Source of the DNA: Lineus longissimus
Lineage: Eukaryota > Nemertea > Pilidiophora > Heteronemertea > Lineidae
Length of the DNA stretch: 64,000 bases
Reading direction: 5' to 3'
Assembly (NCBI RefSeq): GCF_910592395.1
Contig: NC_088313.1
Span: 20,538,437 to 20,602,436, forward strand
The notes below the pieces were generated by a model. That model was given only the letters and a program-made list of their open reading frames with translations, was not told the DNA's origin and searched no databases. The stretch's first letter is position 1. Every line of letters starts with the position of its first letter. This document shows, one piece after another, positions 44,360 through 58,087 of the stretch. A program made the position numbers and the translations under genes.

Positions 44360-47300
44360 CTTTGATATGTCAACATCAATGAGAATCTCTGTAGCAATCT
44401 AATCGCTATTTGCCATCAAAAAGTATCATATTCTACTGCGTCGTGGTTGCAATCCGTGTGTTGACTTGGCGATCCTCGCTGTCGCTCTTGCTATAGGAGA
44501 TGAGCGAATTCCTTATGAAACGACCATTTCATCCAAACTTCTCTAAGGCACTAGACTGATTTACAATCATTGGGACTTCTCAATCATGAACTCGCCAGTT
44601 TCCTCTGATGTGGTACACAGTTTTCATTGATGTGGTAGCCTAAATATGGATTTGATGACATAGGGCGGACAGGGGATTTCGTTGATCGAGGATCCAACTT
44701 GCATATCCGCATCATTCAGAAGGGCTGTCAAGTAATGTGAGTCTGCGGGGAGAAGCCAATTTTTGCTATCTCACAGCTAAATGTTTAGTAGAAAATAACC
44801 ATTCCATTCCCTAATCTGCTGAATCATATCTAAAACCTAGCTCAATATGAATCGTTCTAAAGATAGAGTGTTATATGTTGCCGGTCAAATGACAGGTTTA
44901 AATTTGCAAAGTTATTTTGAGAATAGTATAGGAATAGAGTACTTTAGTATTGTCATCTAGATAGCACTCAGCGTACTCTCTTGAAAACGTCCTTTTTGTC
45001 CTATCATTGCCAGTTCAGTCCAAAACAGGATGTTGCAGGTTTCTCGTATAAGCGATTATGAAAACGTGACAAAATTGCTTCATTGTGCTTGTCATAACAA
45101 CATAACGATTTTTATCATTTCATTGTTAGCCCGCTGTTGCGATACCAAGGCATATCAGCAGATATTATAAATTTCAATTTCATTTCATTTTCGAAAATTT
45201 CGCTCAGGTTATTGACCTTTGAATTTTCATTGATCTGAATGATGCAATTCTAGAATTAATCGGAAGTAATCTTTTATTGGCTCAGTACACAATTAAATCT
45301 GCTTTAGGGTCCGTGTACATTCTGTGCCGTGTACATTTTGTGTACATACATTTTCGTGAATTAAAAACAATTCAATGCTGGAATTTTCATCAAACCTTGC
45401 AGAAGTGTAGTCCTATATCTGGTCAATGCCATAAGTGAATTTTAGAAAGTTCCAATGATTCTAAATTGTTTTATTAGCGTTTTCGTGAGATATACCAGAA
45501 TATGACACGATGCGGGACCGTGTATACTACCTGTGAGAGAACATCTTCCGACCCCGTAAAATCTAGAAAAGGAGTTCCTATTTCAAAAGCGACCTGAATC
45601 ATGTTAGTTGATATTATTCAAAATCCAAAAAGCCTAAAATGATGTTTGCAAACCAAAAAACGAACAGTCCAGACAGTATTTAGGCATGACAGGGCTTTTT
45701 TGAAATGTCGTCATATTTGTCCCACGGTACCACTGAACAGTTAATACTGATCTCAGCCCTTATGCTGGTTGGCGCCATTACGATTCGGCAAGTCTCGATT
45801 GATATCGCGAGAGAGGCATTGTAAGCGCGAAACGAGAAATTCACCAGATGCCTTCATGATTGTCGCACGTGTTGCGTGAAAACAGGTGTCACGTTAAAAA
45901 AATCACACCGATAAATGATTTTCATCAAATTGTGAAGCACGGAATCTGGGAACGAATGAATTCACTATTATCACTATATGAGATCTTTAAGAGCGGCAAG
46001 TATAATAATGTATTTCGGAAATCTCATGTAAAACATGATGAGGGTTTATTTTAGTATTGTGGTGACAAAATGGAACCGATGATACACTCATTGATAAAGT
46101 CAGGAAGACGGCGATAGGATCACCGCAAAACCACAACTAACTCGAACTGACAAATCCATCATCGCCTATTTTTATTTCATCTGATTGTGGACTTGGGGGT
46201 TTTTTTACAACTTGGAAAAGAACGGCACTGGTCGTGAGAACTAAAGTCACTTGGGTCATAAGTTATATTGTTGGCTCGCTGGAGTTTTTTTAAACATGGC
46301 CACATGACAGCAGTTTGAAAGCTCAAATTAATAGGTGCACCGAAAACTCCTGCGTCCACGACTGTAGCTGTTGTCCTTCGATATGGAGGATGTCTAAAAA
46401 ATCCCCATTGTACAGCTCGAGTTTATATAATGAGGCATTTATTTTAGCACCCTGTACTTTGAAACTGAGGAGCCAGCTAGACAATTCAATATACATGTAT
46501 ACAAGTCTTTGAAGAGCGGAACTGTTAACCTTTGAACATAAACAGTCCTCCCTCCTCTACACCCTTTGAGAAGCTGTCTTAAAAGCAAATGCAATAGTTC
46601 TACCCATTTGTCCCGTGGTAGATGTGGTTTACGTAAGATCCTTTGTCCTACACTTTGACTGACAGTCAGACCAAGTTTGCTTCTTTGCCCACTTCAGACA
46701 CCTGTAATTTCAGTAATGCATCGCAGAAAACGGCCACTTTCGCCGCGCCGTGCACTCAGTGACGCATCGGGGCTGCAACTGCCCGTCACAAGAGTAATCA
46801 CCAGGTCCGGCCTCCGATATAGGAACCGCGTCTCCTCACAACAATACAAAATGAAGTTTAATCATCTGATGTCTCTTAAAGAAAACATAGTCAATGAACA
46901 CTTGATTGCCACTAATGTCAGTTTTAACAGTGTAATTATATGGTATGTGTGGGATCGAAATCGCTGGGCGCGGTATGGGCCTCGGGCTCCACTCGGAGGA
47001 CAGATGGGCCCGAACCCATTCCATGCGTCCAGCAGTCCGAAGAATAACCACGTTTTCATGTCGGGATGTTTCTTCTCTGTTTTGACAAAAGATAGTGTTT
47101 TTTCATATTTTCTTATCGCGGGTTGTTAGTTGCATTTCAATTTCGCTGAGCCTTTGTAGTGCTGGGCGATGTTGTGGTTTGGAACACGCTTGGATGGCCA
47201 GCTAGTGAAAGATGGACTTGCTCTTCCGAAATATGCGAACAGCCGCCTCAGACATGGCAGCGAGGAGTCCTTCAACTGCGAGGCTGGCTTAGTGTCTTTG

Positions 47301-48218
47301 AAGTGATGGCTCGTGACCAACCTGACCTAAAACCAAAGTCAAAGTAATGACGTGAAAGTTGCTGCTGGTCAGCAAGATGTTGTCCTGGATATGGCATCAA
47401 GATAACCAAAACGCCTGCCTCACAACTAGCTGTCAGGCTGATATAAGTTTTTTAGTCATTCAAAATGCAAAAAGTCCGACCTTTCATCAGTACAGCCTCG
47501 GGAGAGAAAGTAATGCAATCGTAGAATTATCATGATTGTCCAATACGAGAGGTCACCCAAACCGATCAACCCAACTATTCATCTCAATAACTTGTTTGCT
47601 CCCAACTATTTAAAGAAGCAATTTGTTTCTTTGGTTTGCTGGTCTAGTTTACCAGTAACTCTGAAGGAGTGATTGCACCCACAGATTAGGCAGCTGTCAG
47701 CGGGAACCGTAAAAGAACCCGAACCATTACCCCGTCAAAACGCATGCCCAGCTAACCTGTGCGCCCTGAGCGAGAAGACGACTTAACTTTCCCATTAACG
47801 CCCGTAACCAAACTGAATTGAATTGTCACCCCCAGTATCATCAACTTGCACCGATCTTATCATAACCGAAATCACTGTAATTTTCAGTTTCATCCCAAAT
47901 CTTTCCAAACTGGACAGGGATGGTTGGGCAGTGTTGGGCTGATGTCTTCCGGGTGGGTCTGGCGTCAGTCATGTCCAAACTGACAGTGAATTGGCCCTGG
48001 TTATCTAAATGACAAGGAAGTGGATTCCTTATCTTCTAAATGTGGTTATGTAAACATGTCGCATCCCACTGTCACTGGCAATAATTGGGTAAATTTTGGT
48101 TATATTGGGACGAATGATACTATAATTAAAGCTGATTTTATCAAGGGTTTTGTAAATCGTTTGAGGGAATTGTGGTTGGACCAAGTACATGTAGTTTGTC
48201 GGTGTGGGATGGACATTT

Positions 48219-48309
48219 GCCAAGCTGTTCAGAGAAGAGGCAAACTTGCCTCTTCTCTGAACAGCTTGGCTTTTAATGCACAGTATACTTGTATACTGTG
48301 CATTAAAAG
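48219..48309. repeat. Two abutting near-perfect hairpins
   Basis: Hairpin 1: arms 48219-48243 and 48246-48270, 25 bp each, perfectly complementary, 2-base loop. Hairpin 2: arms 48270-48288 and 48291-48309, 19 bp each, perfect, 2-base loop. They share base 48270. The second contains CAGTATAC, the first CTCTTCT/AGAAGAG. Neither looks like a microRNA precursor because the loops are only two bases. Confidence 0.95.
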
Positions 48310-51300
48310 GCATCGAAAACTGGCAACAGTTCGCCAATACGACTATTCAGAGTAACTATATTCAGAGAAGGTACCTAGTGGCTTATTGAGAAAGATGAGT
48401 GTCAATGTAAGATAACCATCTTATCTTTGCTCAAATCGGTGATGATTTTTTTCCACGGGCCGGTTCGGCCGTGAACATCAGCCAGAAGTCCCTGAGGCCT
48501 GGCGTCCAAGAAGCAAGTCATTATCGCTAAATGACGACTGTGGATTCTTCTAATCGTTCTGTCCGCAGAAGCTATTTCTTCCAACCACTAATTCCTCCCT
48601 AGACACAGGTTTCACATCATTCTTACAGCGAGTTTGTAATCTACGCTATTAGAGGTTAAATTATCGCCTATTCTCGCTCCGAGAACTAATCACCGAGTGC
48701 CGTGGGCGCGGTTTATATCAGCGCGAAAACGCGAAGTGTCAGCGGAAAAGATTGATAAATTTCTCCAAATTACGACCCTGTGACACCACGGATGTGAAAA
48801 TCACAGAAATTTCAGGATCCATTATGACTCTGTTACAGTTATAGTAAAGTAATGATGCTCAAGTTGTCCGAGGTTAAATAAAATGACTGTTAGCTGGGTT
48901 TGTTGGCAATTATCTCTGACAGAGACATAATTACCTCTGGAGCTCCTTGGCGATGAGATATTGTACCCGAATGACCGGATTCATTTGGAGCAAGAACAAG
49001 CTAATAAACGGTAAATGATTGTATGGGCGGTTAGAGGCAAGTGCACTACTTTATCAGTACTTGTAAATCATCATTCTGCGTGTTATAACGCAGTTAGATC
49101 ATGTCTTAATCCGCAGTGATTTCCAGGCCACCTTTTTTTAAAAGGGACGTTTTCACTTTCTCAACTAAGTTAGGCAGACACATCAATCATTTGTTGAGCT
49201 GGCGCAGAACCAACAGACAGCAACATCCAGATAGATAGACATAGATATCTCACCAATAACTCTTGGTGTTATGTATACCGTAAAAAGTCATATCTAGGAG
49301 GTCAATGATCAGACTGATGACTTGTATGTATCATAAGTCTGGTCGCTGACATCTAACAAACGATTTTAAGGATTTATACCGACATCTTATTTGTTAATGG
49401 GATATAATAATGTCTGTAGGACAGAAACATTCCTTTCATGTCGGATCCGATATGGATACAATAATGAGCCATATTAATGGCACTTTTCCCCATAAGTGAC
49501 CGTGTTAAGTAAAATATTGAGATCTCCAGATTATACGATCACATGCACTGTCACCAATGTATCATAAATCCCTGAGACGTGACTATCAATAACTTTCTAA
49601 CACTTCATATAAATGTGTTGTAAATCATCAAAATTGAATGTAATTGACTTCGTTCGTCCATCTTTTTGTACCCTTTAAAGCACCTTACTTCCAATTAATC
49701 AAACTTTGATGACATTTAAGGCCCGATAATGTCAATGATATTGATCAAATATACTTTAATGAATCATTGATTGATGATATCATTATCGAAACGTCTTCAA
49801 AATGGCTCAAGTTCGCCGCCTCAATAAAAGGTAGGACGGTGGCTAGTCCATTATTGACAATGCCGAAATCAAGTCAATGACATCAGAAAACGCTTTTCAG
49901 AAGGAAAAAGAACCATAATTTCATTTGGTATTCCAGCTGTATTAGTCTATAGAAGACTGGGCGTTCAACTCTTTTGCTTGTGCCTTGTCACAGTCTGGGA
50001 CCTGTGCATCTCAAACTCATAAATATCCAAAATCTTTTGATTTCGTGATCGGTCCTAAGAAGGAAAAGGTGGCCGATGTGAAGTTTGCGCCGTCGTATGA
50101 GACTACGAGTATATGCTGGAACATGCAACTTTACTTTTTTACTAGTTATTCAGTTGGCCTTTGTCGTGACATGAAGATCGATGAGAAGCGAATGATGGTC
50201 GTAATGCACCAGCTTTATAAAAAAAACTGTTCTCAGCAATTACTATCATTATTATCATCATGAGTCTTGGTATAAAACAGTTGCCTGTCCTGTCGGCAGA
50301 CAGACGTGGAAGTCTGCCATCTCTGTATGTTGAACTAAAACTCATTCTGTCCCATTATCAACTATAATTTTCCCATCACAATCCCCGGATCGTTTTAATT
50401 TAAATTTGTGTTTACTTCATTAAACTACAATGGAACATGAAATACACCCGACATAAGAGTTATTAAATTGTGCTAAAGTGGCTCAGGGCGAAGTTTACAG
50501 TCGGTCTTTTAGTTACAGTCAAGTGCCACCCCGTTTATCTACCGAATAATACGAGTTTCGGCCGCCTTTTGAGTAATCTTACCGCCATTGAAGAGGACTC
50601 GTCATTGTCAAAACACACACACAAATCCTTATTATACTGTCAAGCGTGATGCCATGCTATGGTGTCCCCTCAGGCCAGTTTATGATTTCGAAGAATATTT
50701 CCATGAGTTTTGAGATTTTACCGAAAGTGATCGGCGCGAATCAACTGTTTTTAAGAAGACTTCTAGTAAGCATCTTAACCACCATCAACCATCTCAACTA
50801 GCAGCGTCTTCTACACATAGTTCTCAAAAATACTTTTCCTCACACTGGTTACTATTTTCACACTTCGTGTAGGTATTGGCAAACTCATCGAAAAAGAATC
50901 AAGTGTCGTCTATTAGATATTGGAAGCAGTCCATTTCAATCTCATTAATTAGAGCTTTGAATATACTACGACGCTCGAGGTGTCTCTATCATAAAGCGTT
51001 CCTCCCCTAATGGGACAATGGTTTGTCGTTTTAACAACTTTTGGGCTTTAAGTGCGGTAATTGCTATTCGATGAGGACGGCACCGGGGAAATGTTTACTT
51101 CCACAGTCCTAATTACTAACAGGATTCTGGCAATAAAGTCAGTCCCTTCGGGAAATCTTGGTAGTCTAAGAGAGGATCATGACATATCACTAAAGCAAGC
51201 TAACGTATTAATTTTGATGTTGGTCATTGTTGAGAGATGTGATGATATTTGTTGCGAAGTCAACCGGTCATGTGTTTTTTCCTTCGAGGTACGGACCTCG

Positions 51301-53662
51301 AACAGATTCCGTTAAAGTCGGGTCTATGAACTAGGTATCAGACTCTGGTAGTATCGACGACAAAAAAAGTGTTTGAACTCAGTCCTTCTGTGAGTTCTAT
51401 CTTGTTGCACCACAAAACTACCAATTGGATGTTGCTCTTTGATTGTTCGTTTGCCAAGCACATTTAACTTGCAGTAAAATTTCCTTTGGTCATCGCGGTA
51501 GACAAGATTCTATGGAATAGAGTATCCGTAAATGCATGGACGCACTTTGAATTCTCAAATAAAAATTTGCCTTTGACATTAAGAATTAGCAAAGTTGGTG
51601 AAAGTCCCCACAGGAGCACAATCATAGATCATAAGGTGTCCGCATTGTGTTAAGGCAATAATAAGTCAACGGGCTTTGTCCAAATCACATTTATCATCCA
51701 AGACAACAACATTATTATATGCCTTGTGCCAGTGCAATAGAAAACCACTCACTTAGAACCGCCGCTGTCCGATACTTTCTTTATTTCTTTGGTCGCGCAT
51801 GCAGATAATCGTGAAAAGTCATATATGACAGGTATTTCTTAAGAGTCGGGCTCATCTATCACAAATTTTGACTGTAAGTTTATATATTTCATTTGGCTTT
51901 ATCATGGCTTCGACTCATTATGCGTGCACTCCAATGGGAAGTGAATTTCATTTTCAATGCGTTATTGTGAATGTCGGACAACATTTACTGCTAAATGTAC
52001 CTCAATGAAAGGCTAATGTGCATTTTTAGATGTAAACAAATCCGTGACTAGACATGAATTTTACCTCATTTTCAGGGATAGGTTGTATGCCTTACTGTTA
52101 TTCTTTAGAAAGAAGCTTTAATACGCCTGTTAACCATGATGTTACGAAGGTATTACCCGGGGATCAACGGAATATCAAATGTTTCACTTTTTATTGCTAT
52201 CAAAAGGCAGCTCATATATTACCAGATATCAGAATGTAATTCACTCAATGTCAACGGTTTCTGTGTTATAAAGAATGCAAGAAGCACCGAAAAAGCACAT
52301 CTGCAATGGCCGTCAACTTCAGTTTGCAAGGTATACCATATCAGGTTGAAGGTTGGGTTGATCGAATATAGGTACGTGCCGCCACTTTCAACAAATGTGA
52401 CGGGCGTGGTGGTGTCGCAAAACTATATCCCTGTTGACCAGTAAGAATGATTAAGTTGATTAAATCAACAGCACAGGATGTCAGCTGAACCTGTTGCATA
52501 TCATTTCGTTTTTATGGAATCACCAAGACATGTTTCCGTTTATGTTTGCTTGAGATGATAAATGGCGGAAAGGCTAGTCACTTTTATGAGTATCAACGCC
52601 TCCAGGCGCATCCCATCTGTGTCTTAACGATGTTAAACTATGAATATACGACGCCATTGGAATCTCAGCAACATATGTCACATGACAATTCAAACGAGAT
52701 ATTCCGTGAAGAAGCATTTATGAAGGAGAAAGACAAAGCACGCTTGAGGACGAATGGCCGCTGTTCATACAGGTGCCGCCTAGAAATGGTTCCTAGCGCT
52801 TTATGGATAGGACACCATCTATTCATACTTAATTTTGATGAGAATGGCCACAGCTGACGTTTTGTTTTACAGATGTACTCATTTATATTCTATTGAAAGC
52901 ATCATGTCGGAGACATCGAATCGGTCCGAGATTGAAAGACCAGCGGTGGTGCTCTGACAGATTGAATTTACCAAAGGTGGCAACTGCATATTTGACTTTT
53001 GATGTTCCAGTTTTTTATTAATCGCCGGATTAAAGACTTCATTGTTCTGCATGTGTAACACGTGTGTTTGTTGCCCATGTTTCAGTGTTTCTATACAATA
53101 GAGAGCTAGAGGTCCCAAAATTAGATGAAGAAGAAGAATCAAACTTTTATGTTTTCTCAGCAATATTTTGTCTATTTTGTCATTTTTGAATACTGCAAAT
53201 TGGCGATTTCGGGTGGGTTTAGAAAACCCTGTAATTCAACCCAATGAAGTGAGTGAAATGATCGACTAGCCGTCTTAATCAAAGTCCAGTCATAATGGGT
53301 CCAACCTGTACAATATGAGCCGGTGAAACAATCTGCTACGGCGAGCTAACATAGGAAAGTTAATGATCTGCTCATATTGATACCGTTTTCATAAATTGAT
53401 GCGAAGAATATCAAATTTCAATAACAATGAGCCCATCAAACAAGCGCCAGTCGCACGGCAGATTTCTGTAACCAATCACAACGGCTACATCGTCCCTCGC
53501 CTACCTCGAACCCATGCGAGGTGAACACAACTTCAGCACGGCGCTGCCTACTCTTGCGGAACGCTATCGAGATTGGAGAATGCCCAAGTGATAATAATTG
53601 AATAATTAGCCTATCACGTCCAGGTTATCCAACAGGGATATTTGCCGCGGATCAGAGCACAT

Positions 53663-53767
53663 TGGGGACAGATCGTAGAAATTAAGAGCGCGAGTTGCGG
53701 GCCATTTGTAGCATTTGTCATTGAGAGTTGTGACGGACAGGTTTACAACAAACCGGTTAGAAAGTTG
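53663..53767 (+). other. Possible retroelement-like peptide fragment
   Basis: One plus-strand frame reads W-G-Q-I-V-E, a Gly, then DGQVYNKPVRKL. This spacing resembles the tail of BEL/Pao-type polyproteins (W-G-x-I-x-E ... G-x-x-x-R-P-V-x-K-L). No upstream integrase or further protease/RT sequence is seen, so it is either a small relic or chance. It lies about 350 bp upstream of the Emx start codon. Confidence 0.2.
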
Positions 53768-54119
53768 AACTATAAAGCCAGAACATTCTCAAATACGCCA
53801 GTCTACGGAGGCCAGTCGAATTACTTGTTTAGAAGTTCCCTGCTTCGCTTAAGTACATTATAGGCACCGAAAGTCGTTTACAGGGGAAAAAGTCTCGCAA
53901 TATTTATTCCCTAAGAAGGAAACACCGTATCGTATAGATCGTTATAACTTTTGGAATCACCTACAGGGAAGGCCTTTTCGGAGATGGAGACACTTCCCAC
54001 GCACCTCCTCAGCCATCGCACGATTTAGATCGAAAGGATAGGAAACATTGGAAGGACAACATCAAGAAACAATTTCGGACTTTACCTTTTTTGGAAAATA
54101 CGTTTCCACGGGATTTAGG

Positions 54120-54597
54120 ATGCAGCCGGTAGCACCAAAGAAGAAACCTCATGGTTTCAGTATCGAGTCCCTTGTCGGCAAAGACTTGGAGAAACGTGAG
54201 CGAGAAAGAGAATTAGAACGGACAGTGAGTCGAACAAGCGTGAGTAGCCGGTCACCCTCACCGGTAACTGAGAGAGACTCCCCTGAACCCTCACACAGGG
54301 CTGGCTTCAAGCCGGTGGGACCTAACACTCTAAAAGGACTAAGACTGCCAGAAATGGGACTCCCTGTGCCTGACGGCATCCCTTGGAATCCATATTCTAC
54401 ATTAGGACTCCCAAATTCTCCACATATTGCATGCCTACCCCCAAATGGACTTCAGGTCTCTCACAGTGCCACCCCAGGGGCCATCCACCCCATGTTTTTC
54501 GGGCCTCCCCAAAGAGAGCAGTTAGGACTCAGTATACCTCATATTTATCCTTGGCTGATGTCACGGCATCCAGGAATTTTCGGACAAAGATTTGCAG
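54120..54597 (+). CDS. Emx: Emx homeobox gene, exon 1 (partial gene)
   Basis: Encodes the first 159 residues plus one base of codon 160 of an Emx (empty spiracles class) homeodomain transcription factor. After MQPVAPKKKPHG comes FSIESLVGKD, the EH1-type Groucho-binding motif of Emx proteins. An RE-rich charged stretch and a Ser/Pro-rich linker follow. Near the end, IYPWLMSRHPGIFGQRFAG matches the Emx hexapeptide-like region (FYPWL...FGHRF). The start is ATG 54120, in the position seen in vertebrate EMX; upstream in-frame codons offer only a TTG. The donor GTAAGG follows at 54598. In other animals Emx acts in the nucleus in anterior head and brain patterning. Confidence 0.92.
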
Positions 54598-57553
54598 GTA
54601 AGGTTGTTCTTAAAGCGAGATACATGTACTAGTATACATGCATTTTAGGTTTAGAAAGTTGTTCTAATATTAAGTAGAACTTCACCTATCTATGTAGTTT
54701 GCGTAGAAAATATTCGTTAAAGATAGCATTTTCAATTCCGACGTGAAGGTTAAGGTACGACTCTTTTCCATTTCCGTTCCTCCCTCGGCTCGCCAAGTCA
54801 GTGTTGCCGAAGGACTCGGTGAAAACGGACCAAATATTATATCACCGAGTCCATTTTTTCAATGCCACGACACGAATTCCCTTTTACCTCTTTTTCAGCT
54901 AAAATTGAGGCAATTCGAAATTTAATACTGACTGATATCTCGGTGTTAAGTTTTTATTTACCAAATTGTGTCCTTGGTTCGATATTACACCAAGTTAGTT
55001 AACTAAGTGACTATGTAAACGTTTCATTCAACCAATACCGCGGTTCCCGTCGATGAAGAAACAGTAAAACGAATGATTTGGCTTCGAAGGGCTTTTGACA
55101 CGATCCAACAGAGATCCTCTCAGGGAGAATACGACACAGTCATGTTGCAAACCATGTCAGAACCGAACTTGACGTGCACATTTTAACTTCCAATATGTTC
55201 ATATCGCAATGGCACTATACCGCGAGTTAGATACGAAACAGTTGAAAATTCCGCCACCGTATTATTTCAGTTTGTAAGCTTACTTCGACAGAAACATTAC
55301 CTTTTATGGGTAATGATAAATATTGACCGTGATGTAACACTAGAATTCTGTATATCGCAAAAGCAGGAAATGGCACCAAGAACAGGTACAGCAAATTCTT
55401 TCCACAGATGCCTGAAAACTGGTGAACCAATCTTTGCCCTTGTCCTTCTCACCAATTAAAACGGGTGGAAGATCCTTACACCAGGGTCTTATCGGGGAAA
55501 GGGTCACGTTTAAGGGGTTCCATGAGAAAGGGAGGTTCTGGAGGTTATGAGGGCGTTATCTAAATAATCGTACAAAGGTTCTGTGAGAGAGAGGCGGAAA
55601 TCACAACACGGCGAGGGTCTCAAATCAAGAGCAAAAAGGCTACTTTGATGACGGAGGCTCGAATGCCTGCAACCTGCAACCGATATTCTATCATAAAATA
55701 GATTGGAATATTGGAAAATATAGCATTTAAATATCAGGTATTCTATGCTGTGATTGAAGACATCCAATTCTGAGTGTACATGATATGGGGAGTAACAGTT
55801 CAGTTTACTTTTTATTAGCATTGGCAGTTACAACAGTTTGACATTACCGTATATATGATAATAATCACATCAAATGTATTTCATTACAATCAGCAAGTAT
55901 AGATTTAGATCTTTAATCCATTTTGAAATTAGTGACAAAAATTCTATTGTCACTGTTCCCACAATACATGCGGTAATTAACAATTCGTGACATATGCGAA
56001 GATAGACTATTGAGAAGTAAATGAATTTGTTCAAATTTGGAATGATGATTTTTTTATGACACACCTGTTGCATGGCAATAAATCTCTCAGTGAAAACGTA
56101 ATCAGATGTAGTGCGGTTGAACAGGAATTTGAAGTATTTCGAAAAAGACAAGCGTTCTTTTCACATAACACTTCTGATTTGAGGGCGGAAATTTTCTATC
56201 TTTGATTTTAGAGTCTTGGCATCTCAAAACCATGACAAAGGCACATGCAGTCATTGGCCTTCGAGATTCGGCCGAAATCACCATCGGAAACCGGAATATT
56301 GCCTTCTTTTTTCGAGAAAGCTATACGTTCTTCGTCATGTCTGATTTTGGCGTGGTGTTTTTAGATACTTCAGTTTCAAACGGATGGAAAAAGTTTGTTC
56401 AACACTGCAGTCTTATCCGTTTGAAATCACCAAAAGAGTGCCACTTTATCGTGAAAAAACGTCCATAGTGAATCATTCAAAACGCATACCTTAAGTAACG
56501 CTCTAATAATTCATTCTGATCAGCCAAATAAAACAAGGACTGCTAGGCGAGACCAGAAAGGTGAAATTAAAGGGCAAATGTTGCTTAAATATCTGTGATC
56601 TGCATATACGGGTCGCGCCTGCGGTCTTAAACGACTAATTAACTAACATTCATTAGGAAAGTGATTGTGCTACTCGATATCTGAACTGATAAAGTTACCT
56701 GGGCGGGCTGTTTAGGAACGAAAAAAAGTACCAAATGGTATGCATATTGATTCAAACAGTGTGTGCGCGGTTTTCAGCTGGGCGACTAAGTAGTGCCTGT
56801 ACACTGGGCCTTTTTACATGTTACACTTGTACGCGTGGATCCAAAATTCTAATAAATACCGAATTTAGATTTAAACAACATTATAGTTGCTTTCCAAGGC
56901 TTACGTGTTCATGTACGCCAAAACACCTTTAAGCATGTCGTGGCGCCAAGAGAGATGGTCAGCTTGAGTGTGTTCCGCTGAAGTAGACAAGTCCAGATGA
57001 TACATCGGGATATCTCCTCAAACGACAACATGCAGATTCAACAGTTGGTTCCATGCAGACACGCCCAAGAATTCATTGTGAGATTATCACAAGCAAATAA
57101 CTAATAATACTGATTTGCGCTCATCAAACATTGTCTTTATTTCATATGCGAAACGGAAGAAGCTATTGGACTTTAATTCATTTCCATCATAAAGTGACAA
57201 GAATTTAATAAAATGGGATGCACGCTGTATTGATACACATGGCGGACATGTCACTTAAAGACATCATTCATTCCATAAAATTGTAATTATATCAACATTA
57301 TCTCCAACTAATAGATTGAGTGTCACATCTCCTGTTTGTCATTCACTTGATTTGCACGAAATTCGATCTTGGCAACTGTTGAATGTATTATCGAAAAGGG
57401 AAATGATGTTTATGAACAAAAGGCAATATAAAGTGTGTTGTTAAGGTAGATTGAGCGGGCATTCATCATTAAAACCAATAATTCCCTTGTGAGGAGAAAA
57501 GATTTATCGAAATGATGATCAAAATTTTCTCGTCGACTATTGAAGTGGCAAAA

Positions 57554-57625
57554 GGGCTCGTCCGGGAGTTGAACCCGGGACCTCTCGCACCCTAAGCGAG
57601 AATCATGCCGCTAGACCAACGAGCC
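57554..57625 (-). tRNA. tRNA-Pro (AGG)
   Basis: A complete 72-nt cloverleaf on the minus strand. The acceptor stem GGCTCGT pairs with ACGAGCC, D-arm GGTCTAGCGGCATGA is normal, the anticodon stem CTCGC/GCGAG encloses TTAGGGT (anticodon AGG, reading CCU), and the T-arm is CCGGG-TTCAACT-CCCGG. It is near-identical to animal tRNA-Pro. A Pol III terminator (TTTT on the minus strand) follows at once at 57550-57553. It lies inside Emx intron 1, antisense to Emx. Confidence 0.97.
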
Positions 57626-58059
57626 TTGCATACTGAGTGCAAGTCTACCCACATCTATATACGATGTTTTTCAGTGAAATTAATAAGGTCATGTTGTTCC
57701 ACGAAAGAAATTACAAAAGAAAGCCTATTGTAATTGAAACAACGCCACCAAGTCTATTACAGCGCCGCGATAAGTACTGAATTCAATTGGTATAATACTC
57801 TTCAGAGTTTCAATTAATACGGTCGGGGTACCTAAGGCATAAGGCTATTTGGTCTATTGTTCAGAAGAGAAATGTGATTAGTCTTTTTCTAACATTAAGG
57901 TGGATTATCGCTCAGACGTATTGTTATTGTAAACAGCAAATGCAACAACACTTATAAAGACAATGGCAAATCCATAATTGTACCTGTTAGGGGCCACAGT
58001 AGACTCACCCAAATCTTTTCTCTAGCGATTTCACCCCTCAATTTCACTAGCGACAAAGG

Positions 58060-58087
58060 ATTCCGGTAGGCTTATTGCTACCGGAAT
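58060..58087. other. Perfect 10-bp hairpin in Emx intron 1
   Basis: ATTCCGGTAG pairs with CTACCGGAAT across an 8-base loop. It adjoins a GC-rich patch. Function unknown. Confidence 0.6.

Larger units (their letters stand above)
44360..54119. other. Gene-poor intergenic region between array B and Emx
   Basis: About 9.8 kb with no supportable gene. Notable contents are two abutting hairpins (48219-48309) and a possible retroelement-like peptide fragment (53663-53767), listed separately. The last kilobase should contain the Emx promoter and 5' UTR; I see no clear TATA box. Confidence 0.5.

Noticed and set aside
46677-47129. 150-codon plus-strand open frame
   Set aside because: It begins at TTG, shows no domain or signal peptide, and the opposite strand is also open across part of it. 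Likely chance.
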